This document shows positions 25,573 to 34,980 of a stretch of DNA of 52,975 nucleotides, piece by piece; the stretch's first letter is position 1, and each line of letters begins with the position of its first letter. This stretch comes from JBGVMW01 sp045125095 (lineage in GTDB: Bacteria; Bacillota; Clostridia; Lachnospirales; Lachnospiraceae), in NCBI GenBank assembly GCA_045125095.1, contig JBGVMW010000171.1, positions 1-52,975 on the forward strand, written 5' to 3'. Under the pieces are notes generated by a model. It was not told where the DNA came from and did not search any database. It saw only the letters and a list, made by a program, of their open reading frames with translations. The translations under genes and the position numbers were made by a program.

Positions 25573-26796
25573 ATGAAAGAAAAAGTTGTATTAGCATATT
25601 CCGGTGGTCTTGACACTACTGCCATCATTCCATGGTTAAAGGAAAACTATAATTATGATGTTATCTGCTGCTGTATTAATTTAGGACAGGATGAGGAATT
25701 AGACGGATTAGACGAACGTGCTAAATTATCTGGTGCGGAAAAATTATACATATTAGATGTAATCGATGAATTTTGTGATGATTATGTAGTACCTTGCGTT
25801 CAGGCAAATGCTATCTATGAAAATAAATATTTATTAGGAACTTCTATGGCAAGACCTTTGATTGCTAAGAAATTAGTTGAGATTGCAAGAAAAGAAAATG
25901 CGGTTGCTATCTGCCACGGTGCAACAGGTAAGGGTAATGACCAGGTTCGTTTTGAATTAGGTATCAAAGCGTTAGCTCCGGACATTCGCATCATCGCTCC
26001 TTGGAGATGCAACGAAACATGGAACATGCAGTCTCGCGAAGATGAAATTGCATACTGCGAAGCACATGGCATCCACCTTCCATTCTCCGCAGATTCCAGC
26101 TACAGCCGTGACCGTAACTTATGGCACATCAGCCATGAAGGTCTTGAGTTAGAAAGCCCTGCTAACGAGCCAAACTACGACCATTTATTAGTATTAGGCG
26201 TTAGTCCTGAAAAAGCTCCGGACGAAGGCGAATATGTAACTATGACTTTTGAAGGCGGTGTTCCAAAGTCCTTAAATGGCAAGGAAATGAAAGTTTCTGA
26301 AATTATCAAGGAATTAAATGTATTAGGCGGAAAGCATGGTATCGGTATCATTGATATCGTAGAAAACCGTGTTGTTGGTATGAAATCCCGTGGTGTATAT
26401 GAAACTCCAGGAGGAACTATCCTTATGGAAGCACACCAGCAGTTAGAGGAGTTAATCCTTGACCGCGATACTTATACTTTAAAGAAAGAAATCGGTAACA
26501 AATTTGCAGATGTTGTATATGAAGGTAAATGGTTTACTCCTGTTCGCGAAGCACTTCAGGCATTTATTGAATCAACTCAGAAATATGTAACAGGTGAAGT
26601 AAAATTCAAGCTTTACAAAGGTAACATCATCAAAGCGGGAACTACTTCTCCATACTCTTTATACAGCGAATCCTTAGCTAGCTTCACAACCGGCGAATTA
26701 TATGACCACCATGATGCAGAAGGATTTATCAATTTATTTGGTCTTTCCTTAAAAGTTCGTGCTATGAAAATGGCAGAGGTAGAGAATAACAAGTAA
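25573..26796 (+). CDS. argG: argininosuccinate synthase
   Basis: ATP-dependent joining of citrulline and aspartate. 407 residues, normal length. It has the PP-loop VLAYSGGLDTTAIIPWL at the N-terminus, then HGATGKGNDQVRFELG and FSADSSYSRDRNLWHISHEG. GGAGG precedes the ATG by 9 nt. It is transcribed divergently from argC. argH is not adjacent and is not in the window. Confidence 0.96.
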   Translation: MKEKVVLAYSGGLDTTAIIPWLKENYNYDVICCCINLGQDEELDGLDERAKLSGAEKLYILDVIDEFCDDYVVPCVQANAIYENKYLLGTSMARPLIAKKLVEIARKENAVAICHGATGKGNDQVRFELGIKALAPDIRIIAPWRCNETWNMQSREDEIAYCEAHGIHLPFSADSSYSRDRNLWHISHEGLELESPANEPNYDHLLVLGVSPEKAPDEGEYVTMTFEGGVPKSLNGKEMKVSEIIKELNVLGGKHGIGIIDIVENRVVGMKSRGVYETPGGTILMEAHQQLEELILDRDTYTLKKEIGNKFADVVYEGKWFTPVREALQAFIESTQKYVTGEVKFKLYKGNIIKAGTTSPYSLYSESLASFTTGELYDHHDAEGFINLFGLSLKVRAMKMAEVENNK

Positions 26797-26819
26797 TTTC
26801 TCTCCTATTTCTATATACC

Positions 26820-26862
26820 AGGTAATTTCATGCATTGTACAATAAAGTGTTGTAATTTCCTA
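26820..26862. repeat. short palindromic repeat with AGGTAATTTC...AATTTCCTA ends
   Basis: A 43-bp unit just after argG, related over its whole length to 50750-50798 (shared AATTTCATRCATT near one end and GTTG-AATTTCCTA at the other). The ends are inverted copies of AGGWAATTWCA. It sits before the argG terminator. Together with the units at 22243-22489 and 39191-39229, which also end TAGG...CCTA, it suggests a family of small mobile repeats. Confidence 0.55.
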
Positions 26863-26875
26863 ATATTAATAAGAA

Positions 26876-26908
26876 AAACAGGCGATTGTAAAAATCGCCT
26901 GTTTTTTT
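26876..26908 (+). terminator. argG terminator
   Basis: Perfect 12-bp stem, AAACAGGCGATT with AATCGCCTGTTT, loop GTAAA, followed by T7. A textbook Rho-independent terminator. Confidence 0.9.
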
Positions 26909-26986
26909 GCTTGTAAAACAATGCACTTCCGTTTATACTATAAGTATAAGCATTTTTTGAAACGTAATTCTCTTACTGGAGGAAAT

Positions 26987-27988
26987 ATGACAAAATTAGA
27001 AGAACTCTTAAAGCATATACGGAATGATCATGTGTATATCCAGACACATAACTTTCCAGATCCGGATGCAATTGGCAGTGCATTTGGATTACAACATTTA
27101 TTAAGGCACAAAGGCATTGATTCCACCTTATGTTATTACGGTAAGGTAGATCGACAGAGCACAAAGCAGATGATTGAAAAACTACATATCGACATCAAAC
27201 ATTCTGATGATTGCGGCATGAAGCATTCCGACGAAATCATTCTAGTAGATGCGCAACGTGGTAATTCCAATCTACTAGATATTATCGGCGAGGAAATCAT
27301 ATGTATCGACCATCACCCTATTTTGATTGAACCTGTAAATTACCGCTATATGGATATTCGTCCATCCATCGGTGCATGTTGTTCCATTATTGCTGATTAT
27401 TTTTTTGAAAATAATATTCCGCTTACCGCAGACGTGGCAACTGCCTTAATTCAGGGAATCAAAGTAGACACTGCAAATCTTACCCGCGCTGTATCTCAAC
27501 TGGATTTGGACATGTACTACAACCTATTTAATTTAAGCAGAATAAAATTGTTAGAAGAGCTTGACCACAGCACGCTTCAACTTTCAGACTTAAGGGCATA
27601 TGCACATGCTATTCAGAGCATCCAATGCTTTGGTGATGTTTCCTTTGCATATACCGGAAAGGGTTGTCCAGATACCTTGGTCGCAAATATTTCAGATTTT
27701 ATGCTTGAAATGATTGAAGTAAACTTTTCCATTGTATATTCCATTATCCGCGATGGTATCAAATTATCCATCCGAAGCAATCCCGCTTACTATGATGCCG
27801 GATTGGTGACATTATATGCCTTAGATGGTATTGGCGCTGGTGGTGGGCACTCTACTATGGCAGGCGCATTCATACCATTTAAGAATTGGAACGAATATGA
27901 ATTATTAGACACCGTTCGAAAACGCTATATGGATACATTAGATCGTCTATATCCCTTCCGTAAGAAAAAAGAGCTATCGCAGTCATAA
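26987..27988 (+). CDS. DHH/DHHA1 family phosphoesterase (NrnA-like)
   Basis: 333 residues from the ATG at 26987 (MTKLEELLKHI, GGAGG 7 nt upstream). An earlier in-frame ATG at 26921 overlaps the argG terminator region and is unlikely. Metal motifs of the DHH family: HNFPDPDAIGSAFGL, VDAQRGN, and IDHHPILIE as the DHH motif. The C-terminal DHHA1 region has GIGAGGGHSTMAGAFI. Family members hydrolyse nano-RNA, pAp or cyclic dinucleotide intermediates. The exact substrate is open; NrnA-type oligoribonuclease activity is the usual assumption. Confidence 0.85.
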   Translation: MTKLEELLKHIRNDHVYIQTHNFPDPDAIGSAFGLQHLLRHKGIDSTLCYYGKVDRQSTKQMIEKLHIDIKHSDDCGMKHSDEIILVDAQRGNSNLLDIIGEEIICIDHHPILIEPVNYRYMDIRPSIGACCSIIADYFFENNIPLTADVATALIQGIKVDTANLTRAVSQLDLDMYYNLFNLSRIKLLEELDHSTLQLSDLRAYAHAIQSIQCFGDVSFAYTGKGCPDTLVANISDFMLEMIEVNFSIVYSIIRDGIKLSIRSNPAYYDAGLVTLYALDGIGAGGGHSTMAGAFIPFKNWNEYELLDTVRKRYMDTLDRLYPFRKKKELSQS

Positions 27989-28001
27989 CGCGATAGCTCT
28001 T
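27969..28001. terminator. convergent terminator
   Basis: Perfect 12-bp stem, AAGAGCTATCGC with GCGATAGCTCTT, 9-nt loop containing the stop codon of the DHH gene. Only short T-runs follow, but A-runs on the left give a T tract on the minus strand. It probably serves both converging genes. Confidence 0.75.
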
Positions 28002-28007
28002 GTCTAT

Positions 28008-28256
28008 TTATTCATCATGTCCTTCATGATCATGCATACTTGATAAGTAATTATCCAACTCTGTAGTATTCAATTCATATGTTGACACCTTGCTGTCTAC
28101 TATATTCCATGCAGAAAAACCTATCCATACAACAACTACTGCACAAGCAAGAACTCCTGCTGCTTTTATACATCTTTTTTTCATCTTGTCGCGCTTCATC
28201 GTCTTTGCACGATTCGCCTTTTCCGCTTTATAGCGGTCTACTTTTGCCTGGCTCAT
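28008..28256 (-). CDS. hypothetical single-pass membrane protein
   Basis: 82 residues from the ATG at 28256 (MSQAKVDRYKAEKANR; GGAGG 9 nt upstream). A strongly basic N-terminal third, one membrane helix (about 33-52: AGVLACAVVVVWIGFSAWNI) and an acidic outside tail ending in HDHEGHDE, which could bind metal. No family recognised. Topology by the positive-inside rule: N-terminus in the cytoplasm. It converges with the DHH gene. Confidence 0.75.
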   Translation of the reverse strand: MSQAKVDRYKAEKANRAKTMKRDKMKKRCIKAAGVLACAVVVVWIGFSAWNIVDSKVSTYELNTTELDNYLSSMHDHEGHDE

Positions 28257-28359
28257 TTCTCTACCTCCATGCCAAATATCATTAATCTTATTGCAAACTA
28301 CTATCATTTTACAAAATATACTAGAAAATGGCAAGTACATTTTATTTGGTTACTGCACT

Positions 28360-29199
28360 TTACACAGTAATAATAATTCCACCATCATTTGCATACATAC
28401 TAGACACACCTGCGGTATCTACAATAAAGATATCTTTCCACTGTTTACGCTTCAGCAATTCTTCTTTAACCATATCTGCCCGTTCCGGACAATTGCAATG
28501 AGCGATACCCAGAATCTTATTTTCACTATCTACTACCTCGTTCACAATATAATCTACCATTTTCAACATTGCTTTATTGATTCCTCTTGCCTGATCAATC
28601 TGTTCAATATTGCCTTCTTTATTCCCTATCATAACAGGTTTAATTTTTAAAGCACCTGCGACCAATGCTTTCACAAGGCTTAAACGACCATTTTTTCGAA
28701 GAGTGTCTAATGTTTCCAGCACAAAATATTCATTCTGCTCATAGATATATTTTTCTGTCTCCTCTACCACTTCCTCGAATGACTTTCCAGCTGCCTCCAG
28801 TTCGGCAATCTTCATACCAATCAAAGTCTGTTTTACACTGGCTCCCTTAGAATCAAAAACATATATTTTTTTATCGCTTTTTTCTTCTTCATACAAAGAT
28901 TTTCCAAGTTCTGCACTATTGTACGAACCACTCAAATTAGAAGAAAGTGTTACCATATATACCCGTTCTGCTTCACATTCGCATGCATTCTTATAAGCTT
29001 CCGGAGACGGGCATGAAGATTTGGGACAATTCACACTCTTTGCCACTCTGTCCAAAAACTCTTTCTGCTTAAATGTCTCATCATCTATAATTGCATAATC
29101 GTCTACATACAAGGTAAGAGGAACATTAGCATATACTCCACTTTCCTTCATCTGCTCCGTAAGTTCTCCACAACTGTCTAATATAATCTTATAGCTCAT
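28360..29199 (-). CDS. DegV family fatty acid-binding protein
   Basis: 279 residues from the ATG at 29199 (MSYKIILDSCGEL; GGAGG 6 nt upstream). DegV/FakB type: these proteins hold a fatty acid and present it to the FakA kinase for phosphorylation. Visible family features are DSCGEL at the N-terminus, the conserved Thr/Ser pocket VTLSSNLSGSYNSAEL near residue 90 and FVLETLDTLRKNGRLS near 165. No fakA gene is in the window. Confidence 0.88.
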   Translation of the reverse strand: MSYKIILDSCGELTEQMKESGVYANVPLTLYVDDYAIIDDETFKQKEFLDRVAKSVNCPKSSCPSPEAYKNACECEAERVYMVTLSSNLSGSYNSAELGKSLYEEEKSDKKIYVFDSKGASVKQTLIGMKIAELEAAGKSFEEVVEETEKYIYEQNEYFVLETLDTLRKNGRLSLVKALVAGALKIKPVMIGNKEGNIEQIDQARGINKAMLKMVDYIVNEVVDSENKILGIAHCNCPERADMVKEELLKRKQWKDIFIVDTAGVSSMYANDGGIIITV

Positions 29200-29364
29200 G
29201 CCAACCTCCATTCTGCCACTTTATCGGCACCAAAACCACTAAGCCACTTTCTGTAGCCTGATATCTGATATATCTCTTATGTTTAATCACATTCACATTT
29301 TCTCATGTAGTTTCCATTACCACATATAATAGCATATTTATATTTTCTTGAAAAGGCTTTTCCT

Positions 29365-30645
29365 CTATTTCGTATAGAAAGCTTCTACCATTTTTTCCAA
29401 TGATTTCTGATCCTCAATTCCCATAAGTTCTCTGGCAGAATGCATGGCAAGAAGTGGTACCCCCACATCCATCGTAAGCACTGGCAAAAGTGCGGAAGCA
29501 ATGCTGCCAAGTGTCCCTCCACCGGCTGAATCGGAACGGTTAGCAAAACGCTGATATGGAATGTTTTCGCTATCGCACAATTGTCTTAATATAGCAACTG
29601 CTTCACTGTCTGTTGCATAGGACTGACTTGCCGCTTCTTTTATCACGAATCCTCTACCCAATATATTTTTATGTGTAGGGTCCGATTTGCCTGGCTGGTT
29701 GGGATGCAGACCATGAGCCACATCAACCGACAACAAAATACTTTCTGCCATATTTTCCACAAACATACCACACCCTGGGTTCAATGTATCGGAAAGCTTC
29801 TCTAATACAATATTTAAAATAGCAGAGCCAGCACCCTGCTTTGTACGGCTTCCGATTTCTTCATTATCAAAGAAACATGCCACGTTGATACCTCGTTTTC
29901 TCTCACCCTTGGCAATACCATCTAAAATCGCTAATACAGATGTCATATTATCCAATCTCGGCGCAGAGAGAAACTCATCCTTGAGTCCTGTCGTCTCTGG
30001 TTTATCTGCATTATACAGGTTCAACTCATATTCCAGGATATCTTCTTTCTCTACATTCAATTCTTCTGCCAGAAGCTTACTAAAAAATCCCTCTTTTTCT
30101 GATGGTTCTTCATATAAGCCACAAAGTGGTAACATATCGGTCTGTTTATTTAGTTCCACGCCTTCATTCACTTTACGATTCATATGAATAGCAAGGTTGG
30201 GTATGAGGAACATTGGTTTTTTGAAATCCACTAACCGAAGCTCTGGTTTAAACATGTTTTCACTGCGCAGGGATACTCTGCCTGCCATTGACAGTGGTCT
30301 GTCTAACCATGTGTTTAAAATCATGCCGCCATATGGTTCTACATTTAATTTTAAGTATTGGTTTTCTGTCATTTCCGGGTTTGGCTTTACGCGAAAGCAC
30401 GGGAAATCTGTATGGCAGGCTGCTATACGAAAGCCATCTCCTGGCTGATAGTCCTCTCCTACCGTAAACGCAATAAGCGTGGAGCCAAAATGACACATGA
30501 AGTATTTTCCACCTTGTTTTATCTGCCATCTATTTTTTAAATGCACTTCTTCAAAGCCGGCTGATTCTAAGACTTCTTTACAAGCTTCTACTGCGTGGTA
30601 TGGAGATACTGCTTTTTCTAAAAATGCGGTTAAATGTTCTTTCAT
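29365..30645 (-). CDS. apeB: M18 family aminopeptidase
   Basis: Di-zinc aspartyl-type aminopeptidase acting in the cytoplasm. 426 residues, normal length. Zinc and catalytic motifs: AACHTDFPCFRVKP, SAPRLDNMTSVLAIL, ACFFDNEEIGSRTKQGAGS, VDVAHGLHPN and a C-terminal VPLLAMHSARELMG. The ATG at 30645 has AGGAGG 8 nt upstream. A monocistronic gene as far as visible. Confidence 0.93.
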   Translation of the reverse strand: MKEHLTAFLEKAVSPYHAVEACKEVLESAGFEEVHLKNRWQIKQGGKYFMCHFGSTLIAFTVGEDYQPGDGFRIAACHTDFPCFRVKPNPEMTENQYLKLNVEPYGGMILNTWLDRPLSMAGRVSLRSENMFKPELRLVDFKKPMFLIPNLAIHMNRKVNEGVELNKQTDMLPLCGLYEEPSEKEGFFSKLLAEELNVEKEDILEYELNLYNADKPETTGLKDEFLSAPRLDNMTSVLAILDGIAKGERKRGINVACFFDNEEIGSRTKQGAGSAILNIVLEKLSDTLNPGCGMFVENMAESILLSVDVAHGLHPNQPGKSDPTHKNILGRGFVIKEAASQSYATDSEAVAILRQLCDSENIPYQRFANRSDSAGGGTLGSIASALLPVLTMDVGVPLLAMHSARELMGIEDQKSLEKMVEAFYTK

Positions 30646-30876
30646 AGCTGGGAGCCTCCTAATACATATTGATTACTGTCTGACAATTCACTGCCTTTTG
30701 AAAATGATTCATTTTTGATGATAATTTAGTATATCACTCTATCCCATGTTGTGACAATAAGAGATATACATTTCCCCTCAAAGAAGTATAAAACATTCCT
30801 GCGCTTTTCTACTTGCAAGTCCCACGTTGTATGGATTATACTGGTATTAAATTTATAATACATAAGGAGTATTCTC

Positions 30877-31380
30877 ATGACTGGATATCATATCACACAT
30901 ATTAAAGACTTTATGAATAAATTACTTGTTTCAGACATTTTTGATTCTTTTCTGTTGACGGAAGGAACCGTTGTTATGGGAACCAGTTTTGTGCTGGACG
31001 GAACGTTGAAAAAGGACTTTTTTTCACCGGAAGAATGGGAAGATTTGCAATTAGAGAAGCAGAAGTATTCATTCTGGCGTTCCTTAAGACCCCTCTGCTT
31101 TGAACTGATGAAAGGCAAGAAGACTCCCCTTTCTTTTAAGTTTGTGTTTCAGCTTGCACCCTATAATGTAGAAAAGCTGCTTTCAAAATCGGAAAGCAGC
31201 TTTACGCTGGAAGATATTGCAGGGTTGGTTCTTACGATACGATTTGAGGGCGGTAAATTAACCTGTACCACTGCAACCTCTATGAAGTTATTTTCTCTTG
31301 AAAAAACCTTGGAAAAGGAATGGGATGCAATGGTAAGCCGTTTCTTCGATGCCCATGAAATTGCGTATGATGTTGAGTAA
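30877..31380 (+). CDS. DUF5721-like hypothetical protein
   Basis: 167 residues, probably cytoplasmic, with no signal or membrane segment. It resembles a Lachnospiraceae-type protein of unknown function (DUF5721, assigned from memory): ITHIKDFMNKLLVSDIFDSF at the start, a basic middle (EKQKYSFWRSLRPLCFELMK) and FKFVFQLAPYN. AAGGAG lies 10 nt before the ATG. Convergent with the AEC transporter gene, without a visible terminator between them. Confidence 0.7.
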   Translation: MTGYHITHIKDFMNKLLVSDIFDSFLLTEGTVVMGTSFVLDGTLKKDFFSPEEWEDLQLEKQKYSFWRSLRPLCFELMKGKKTPLSFKFVFQLAPYNVEKLLSKSESSFTLEDIAGLVLTIRFEGGKLTCTTATSMKLFSLEKTLEKEWDAMVSRFFDAHEIAYDVE

Positions 31381-31432
31381 TGTTTCATAAGCTTCTCTTC
31401 CATCTTCAAACCGTTATCCAATTTGTAATTTC

Positions 31433-32407
31433 CTAAATCAAAGCCATTGTTCGCAACAAATAGATCCAGAAGGTCAATGTAACCGCCGACAGCAAGGTGG
31501 AAATACATACGCAACTTGCTGTCAGCACTTCATCATTTCCCATATTTTTCGCCATTATATAGGTAGATGGTGTTGTCGGTGCTGCCAACATAACCACAAG
31601 TGCCACCAGTTTCTCACTGTCATAGCCCATGTGAATGGCAATCGGCAGAAAGATGATTGCCTGCAACATCAATTTAATCAAAGCCGAACATAGAGTCGGC
31701 TTTATATTTTTCACCTCTAACTTTCCTACTAAAGACGCCCCCAGGCAAATCAAAGCAAGGGGTGTTGAAAGAGAACTGATATGTGTTAGGGTTTTATCAA
31801 TGATAATCGGAAAATCAATTCGTAAAAGAGAAACACATACACCTGCTACAATGCCAATAATAATCGGATTCGTTAAAATATTATAGCATGCTTCTTTTAC
31901 TTTCGTTCCATTTCTCTCTTTCCTGTTCTTATCTGTGCCATCTGGATTTTTATTTCCTTCAAATGTCAGTACAATTACGGAATAAATGTTGTACAAAGGT
32001 ACCGTTCCCACAATCATAAGGGGCGCCATTCCTGAATCGCCATACAGGCTCTGTACAAAAGCAATACCGATAACGGCAGCACTACTTCGGAACGAAGCTT
32101 GCACAAATGCACCTACCATGCTTTTATCTTTCATCAGCCATTTTGACAAGGCCCAGATAACAAAAAAACAAACCGTAGTTACCCCTGCGCAGAAAAGAAC
32201 ATAGCTAATGTCAAAGACTTCTCTGAAATCTGTAGATGCCAAATCTAAAAATACCAATGTTGGCAATGCTATCACAAAAACAAACTTGTTTGCGACCTCT
32301 ACAAAGTTATCATTAATGAGGTTCTTGGTTCTCAGAAAGAAACCAAATACCATGACGAGAAAGATCGGAATGGTCGCATTTACGCTGAACATAAAATTTT
32401 CAAGCAT
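31433..32407 (-). CDS. AEC family transporter (auxin efflux carrier family)
   Basis: 324 residues with about ten membrane helices in two halves, a cytoplasmic loop of charged residues (GNKNPDGTDKNRKERNG) near the middle, and the family pattern STPLALICLGASL in the second half and AAPTTPSTYIMAKNMG near the end. Members export malate, auxin-like acids or other anions. It begins 2 nt after the DHFR gene, so the two are co-transcribed; the substrate cannot be deduced. Confidence 0.88.
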   Translation of the reverse strand: MLENFMFSVNATIPIFLVMVFGFFLRTKNLINDNFVEVANKFVFVIALPTLVFLDLASTDFREVFDISYVLFCAGVTTVCFFVIWALSKWLMKDKSMVGAFVQASFRSSAAVIGIAFVQSLYGDSGMAPLMIVGTVPLYNIYSVIVLTFEGNKNPDGTDKNRKERNGTKVKEACYNILTNPIIIGIVAGVCVSLLRIDFPIIIDKTLTHISSLSTPLALICLGASLVGKLEVKNIKPTLCSALIKLMLQAIIFLPIAIHMGYDSEKLVALVVMLAAPTTPSTYIMAKNMGNDEVLTASCVCISTLLSAVTLTFWIYLLRTMALI

Positions 32408-32409
32408 AT

Positions 32410-32907
32410 TTACTTCTCACCTTTTCTTTCATATTGAGAATACACATATTCCAAATCAAAATATGTCTGTTCCTCACTTTCCGCTGTAATTCTCCAATCA
32501 CCCACTTCATCCAAATTCATCATATGTGCATCCGCTTCAAAAGCATGGTCAATTTTTGTAATGATTGCAGTATTGCAATAGGGAAGAAATTGTTGATAGA
32601 CACTCTCACCACCTATTACATATACGTCTTCATCTGCATAACCGGCCACTGCCTCTAACGCTTCCTCAACAGAATGAACTATGATTGCATTTTTTGCCTT
32701 AAAACTCTTATCACTGGTTAAAATGATATTCGTTCTTCCTTCTAACGGCAGACCATTGGGAAAAGTAGCTAACGTTTTCCTACCTACAATCACTACCTTC
32801 CCATATGTCTCATTGCGGAAAAACTTTTGGTCACTGGGAATGCTGACTAATAAACGTCCATTCAGTCCAATTCCCCAGTTCTTATCAACCGCAGCAATTA
32901 ACTTCAT
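32410..32907 (-). CDS. folA: dihydrofolate reductase
   Basis: NADPH-dependent reduction of dihydrofolate. 165 residues, normal. Motifs: MKLIAAVDKNWGIGLNGRLL, KVVIVGRKTLATFPNGLPL, NIILTSDKSF, DEDVYVIGGESVYQQFLPY and a C-terminal YFDLEYVYSQYER. It lies between fabV (18 nt upstream) and the AEC transporter. No thyA in the window. Confidence 0.94.
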   Translation of the reverse strand: MKLIAAVDKNWGIGLNGRLLVSIPSDQKFFRNETYGKVVIVGRKTLATFPNGLPLEGRTNIILTSDKSFKAKNAIIVHSVEEALEAVAGYADEDVYVIGGESVYQQFLPYCNTAIITKIDHAFEADAHMMNLDEVGDWRITAESEEQTYFDLEYVYSQYERKGEK

Positions 32908-32925
32908 ATTTTCCCGGCTCCCATC

Positions 32926-34086
32926 TTATGGCTCTACATCCAATGTATAATCTACATTTGGCATACGGAATCCAAACATCTGATAAAAATCATCCCAGTA
33001 ACCTTCTAAATCTGCAAGTTCAGTAAGGTTCTCTGTATTTACTGCATCCCATCTTCTCATAACTTCAGACTGCACACGTTCTTCCATTTCGTAATCGTCC
33101 ATGCGAATTCTGCCTTCCGCGTCTACTACTGGTGCATCTACCAGAAGCTTGTCACGGAATAAGCGGTCAATCTGCTCGATACAGCCTTCATGATTGCCGA
33201 ATTCTTTCATAACTTTATAAAGAATTGCAAAGTATAATGGTACTACTGGAATTGCCGCACTCGCCTGCGTTACCAGTGCTTTATTTACCGATACAAATGA
33301 ACGCAATCCCATATCTTTGAACTCTTCATTCATGGCATCTGATTTTGCTTTCAAATCCTTCTTCGCCTGTCCAATTGTTCCATCAAAATATACTGGATAT
33401 GTTAATTCTGGTCCAATGTATGAATATGCCATAGTAACTGCATTCTGTGCTAACACACCATTTTCTTTTAATGCCTGCATCCAGTCATACCAGTCTTCTC
33501 CACCCATTACTTTAATCGTAGATACTACTTCTTCTTCATTTGCCGGATCGATAGAAGCTTCCACAATTGTATTATTCTTTAAGTCAAGAGATTTGTTTGT
33601 GAATGGTTTTCCCACTGTCTTTAATACTGAATTATATACTGTTCCGTCTGCCATGGTTCTTCTTGGTGCTGCAAGACTGTAAACAACCATATCTACCTCA
33701 CCTAAATCTTCTTTAATCATGGCAATTACCTGTTCTTTTATTTCCTTAGAAAAGGCATCTCCATTAACAGATTTTGCATACAAACCTTCTTCCTTTGCAA
33801 ATTCTTCAAATGCCTTTGTATTATAAAAACCAGGTGTTGCTGTTCTCTTTCCAAATGCTTCTTTTTCAAACATGACACCAATTGTTGCTGCGCCACAGCC
33901 AAATGCCGCTGTAATTCTGGAAGCCAGACCATAACCGGTAGATGCGCCAATAACTAATACCTTTTTGGGACCTTCCATTGTTCCTTTTTCTTTTACATAT
34001 GCAATCTGTCTTCCCACATTTTTTTTACATCCTGTTGGATGTGCAGTTGTACAGATAAATCCTCTTGCTTTTGGTTCAATAATCAT
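32926..34086 (-). CDS. fabV: enoyl-ACP/trans-2-enoyl-CoA reductase FabV
   Basis: NADH-dependent reductase of enoyl-ACP or crotonyl-CoA-type thioesters. 386 residues, typical. N-terminal PKARGFICTTAHPTGC and the Rossmann loop VLVIGASTGYGLASRITAAFG. The catalytic Y-x8-K is YFDGTIGQAK near residue 235. The C-terminal FGFRMPNVDY is conserved. FabV enzymes are triclosan-resistant; in clostridia they may also serve as trans-2-enoyl-CoA reductases in butyrate chemistry. The ATG at 34086 has AGAGG 5 nt upstream. Confidence 0.94.
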   Translation of the reverse strand: MIIEPKARGFICTTAHPTGCKKNVGRQIAYVKEKGTMEGPKKVLVIGASTGYGLASRITAAFGCGAATIGVMFEKEAFGKRTATPGFYNTKAFEEFAKEEGLYAKSVNGDAFSKEIKEQVIAMIKEDLGEVDMVVYSLAAPRRTMADGTVYNSVLKTVGKPFTNKSLDLKNNTIVEASIDPANEEEVVSTIKVMGGEDWYDWMQALKENGVLAQNAVTMAYSYIGPELTYPVYFDGTIGQAKKDLKAKSDAMNEEFKDMGLRSFVSVNKALVTQASAAIPVVPLYFAILYKVMKEFGNHEGCIEQIDRLFRDKLLVDAPVVDAEGRIRMDDYEMEERVQSEVMRRWDAVNTENLTELADLEGYWDDFYQMFGFRMPNVDYTLDVEP

Positions 34087-34157
34087 AATTCCTCTTTTCC
34101 GTCTTTTTCATAGACTTTTGTTATATATTTGTATTACATTATATGCTATGTCTACTA

Positions 34158-34517
34158 TCAAATCTGTTTTAACACTGCAAGCAACTCCTGATACGTTTTC
34201 TCTACACGTTCCAGGGGCTCTGCTATGTCATTTAGATTCCCACTTCGCAGACATTCTACCAATTCACTACACTCCTGACGCAATTTCGCCAGACTTAAAT
34301 TCGCACATAATCCCTTTAATGTATGAGCATGGCGGAATGCAGTGTCCACATCTTTATTTTCTATTGCTTCTAACATGCACTGGTAAGATGAATCTTCCAG
34401 AAACTTCTTAATAAAATTCAAATATAAATCTGACCGTCCCATGAAACGTTCCATTGCACCATCATAATCGACACCACATTTCATTAATCGCTCTCTGTTC
34501 TCGTCACGCATATCCAC
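34158..34517 (-). CDS. Hpt (histidine phosphotransfer) domain protein
   Basis: About 119 residues; GTG at 34517 or ATG at 34511, both within range of GGAGG. An all-helical Hpt domain with the phospho-acceptor His about 65 in AFRHAHTLKGLCANL, followed by LRQECSELVECLRSG. It relays phosphate between receiver domains of multi-step phosphorelays. No hybrid kinase is adjacent, so the partner is encoded elsewhere. Confidence 0.85.
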   Translation of the reverse strand: MDMRDENRERLMKCGVDYDGAMERFMGRSDLYLNFIKKFLEDSSYQCMLEAIENKDVDTAFRHAHTLKGLCANLSLAKLRQECSELVECLRSGNLNDIAEPLERVEKTYQELLAVLKQI

Positions 34518-34683
34518 ATATCCTCCGTATATGAAGCAACCACTTTATCTGTCAAAAAGCACCATTTTGTATTTTACCACATTAAAAGAAAATCTGCATC
34601 TTTTTTTGAATACCCCTTTTCAATTATTCATGTTTGTATTACACTAAAGTAGGAATATGTACAGAATTCAGATAGGAGGTATC

Positions 34684-34923
34684 ATGATGTCTAAAAAATG
34701 GTCAAAATTATTCTTACTTACTGCTTGTACTGCAGGAGCATGTGCATTGTATCAATATTACAAAAAGAAAAATGCAACTTCTATTATAGACGAAAATTCT
34801 AAAGGAAGCAAGACTGATTGTGAAGAAGCAGGGGAAAAAGATATCCCATTTACTTCTCATGAAAAATCATTTGAGCAACCTGCAAAACGCGGATATGTTC
34901 ATATCCCTCTGCATCGCAATTAG
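34684..34923 (+). CDS. hypothetical small membrane-anchored protein
   Basis: 79 residues from the ATG at 34684 (MMSKKWSKLFLL; AGGAGG about 7 nt upstream). One N-terminal hydrophobic segment (KLFLLTACTAGACALYQYY), then a polar tail with no recognised domain. Monocistronic, followed by a 15-bp palindrome. Confidence 0.65.
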   Translation: MMSKKWSKLFLLTACTAGACALYQYYKKKNATSIIDENSKGSKTDCEEAGEKDIPFTSHEKSFEQPAKRGYVHIPLHRN

Positions 34924-34959
34924 TTGATATATAGACAAGCAATTTTGTCTATATATCAA
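34924..34959. terminator. perfect 15-bp inverted repeat after the small membrane protein gene
   Basis: TTGATATATAGACAA and TTGTCTATATATCAA with a 6-nt loop start at the stop codon. There is no T-run after it, so it may stabilise the 3' end rather than terminate. Confidence 0.5.
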
Positions 34960-34980
34960 AACGTGCAAGCAAGTTCCAGG

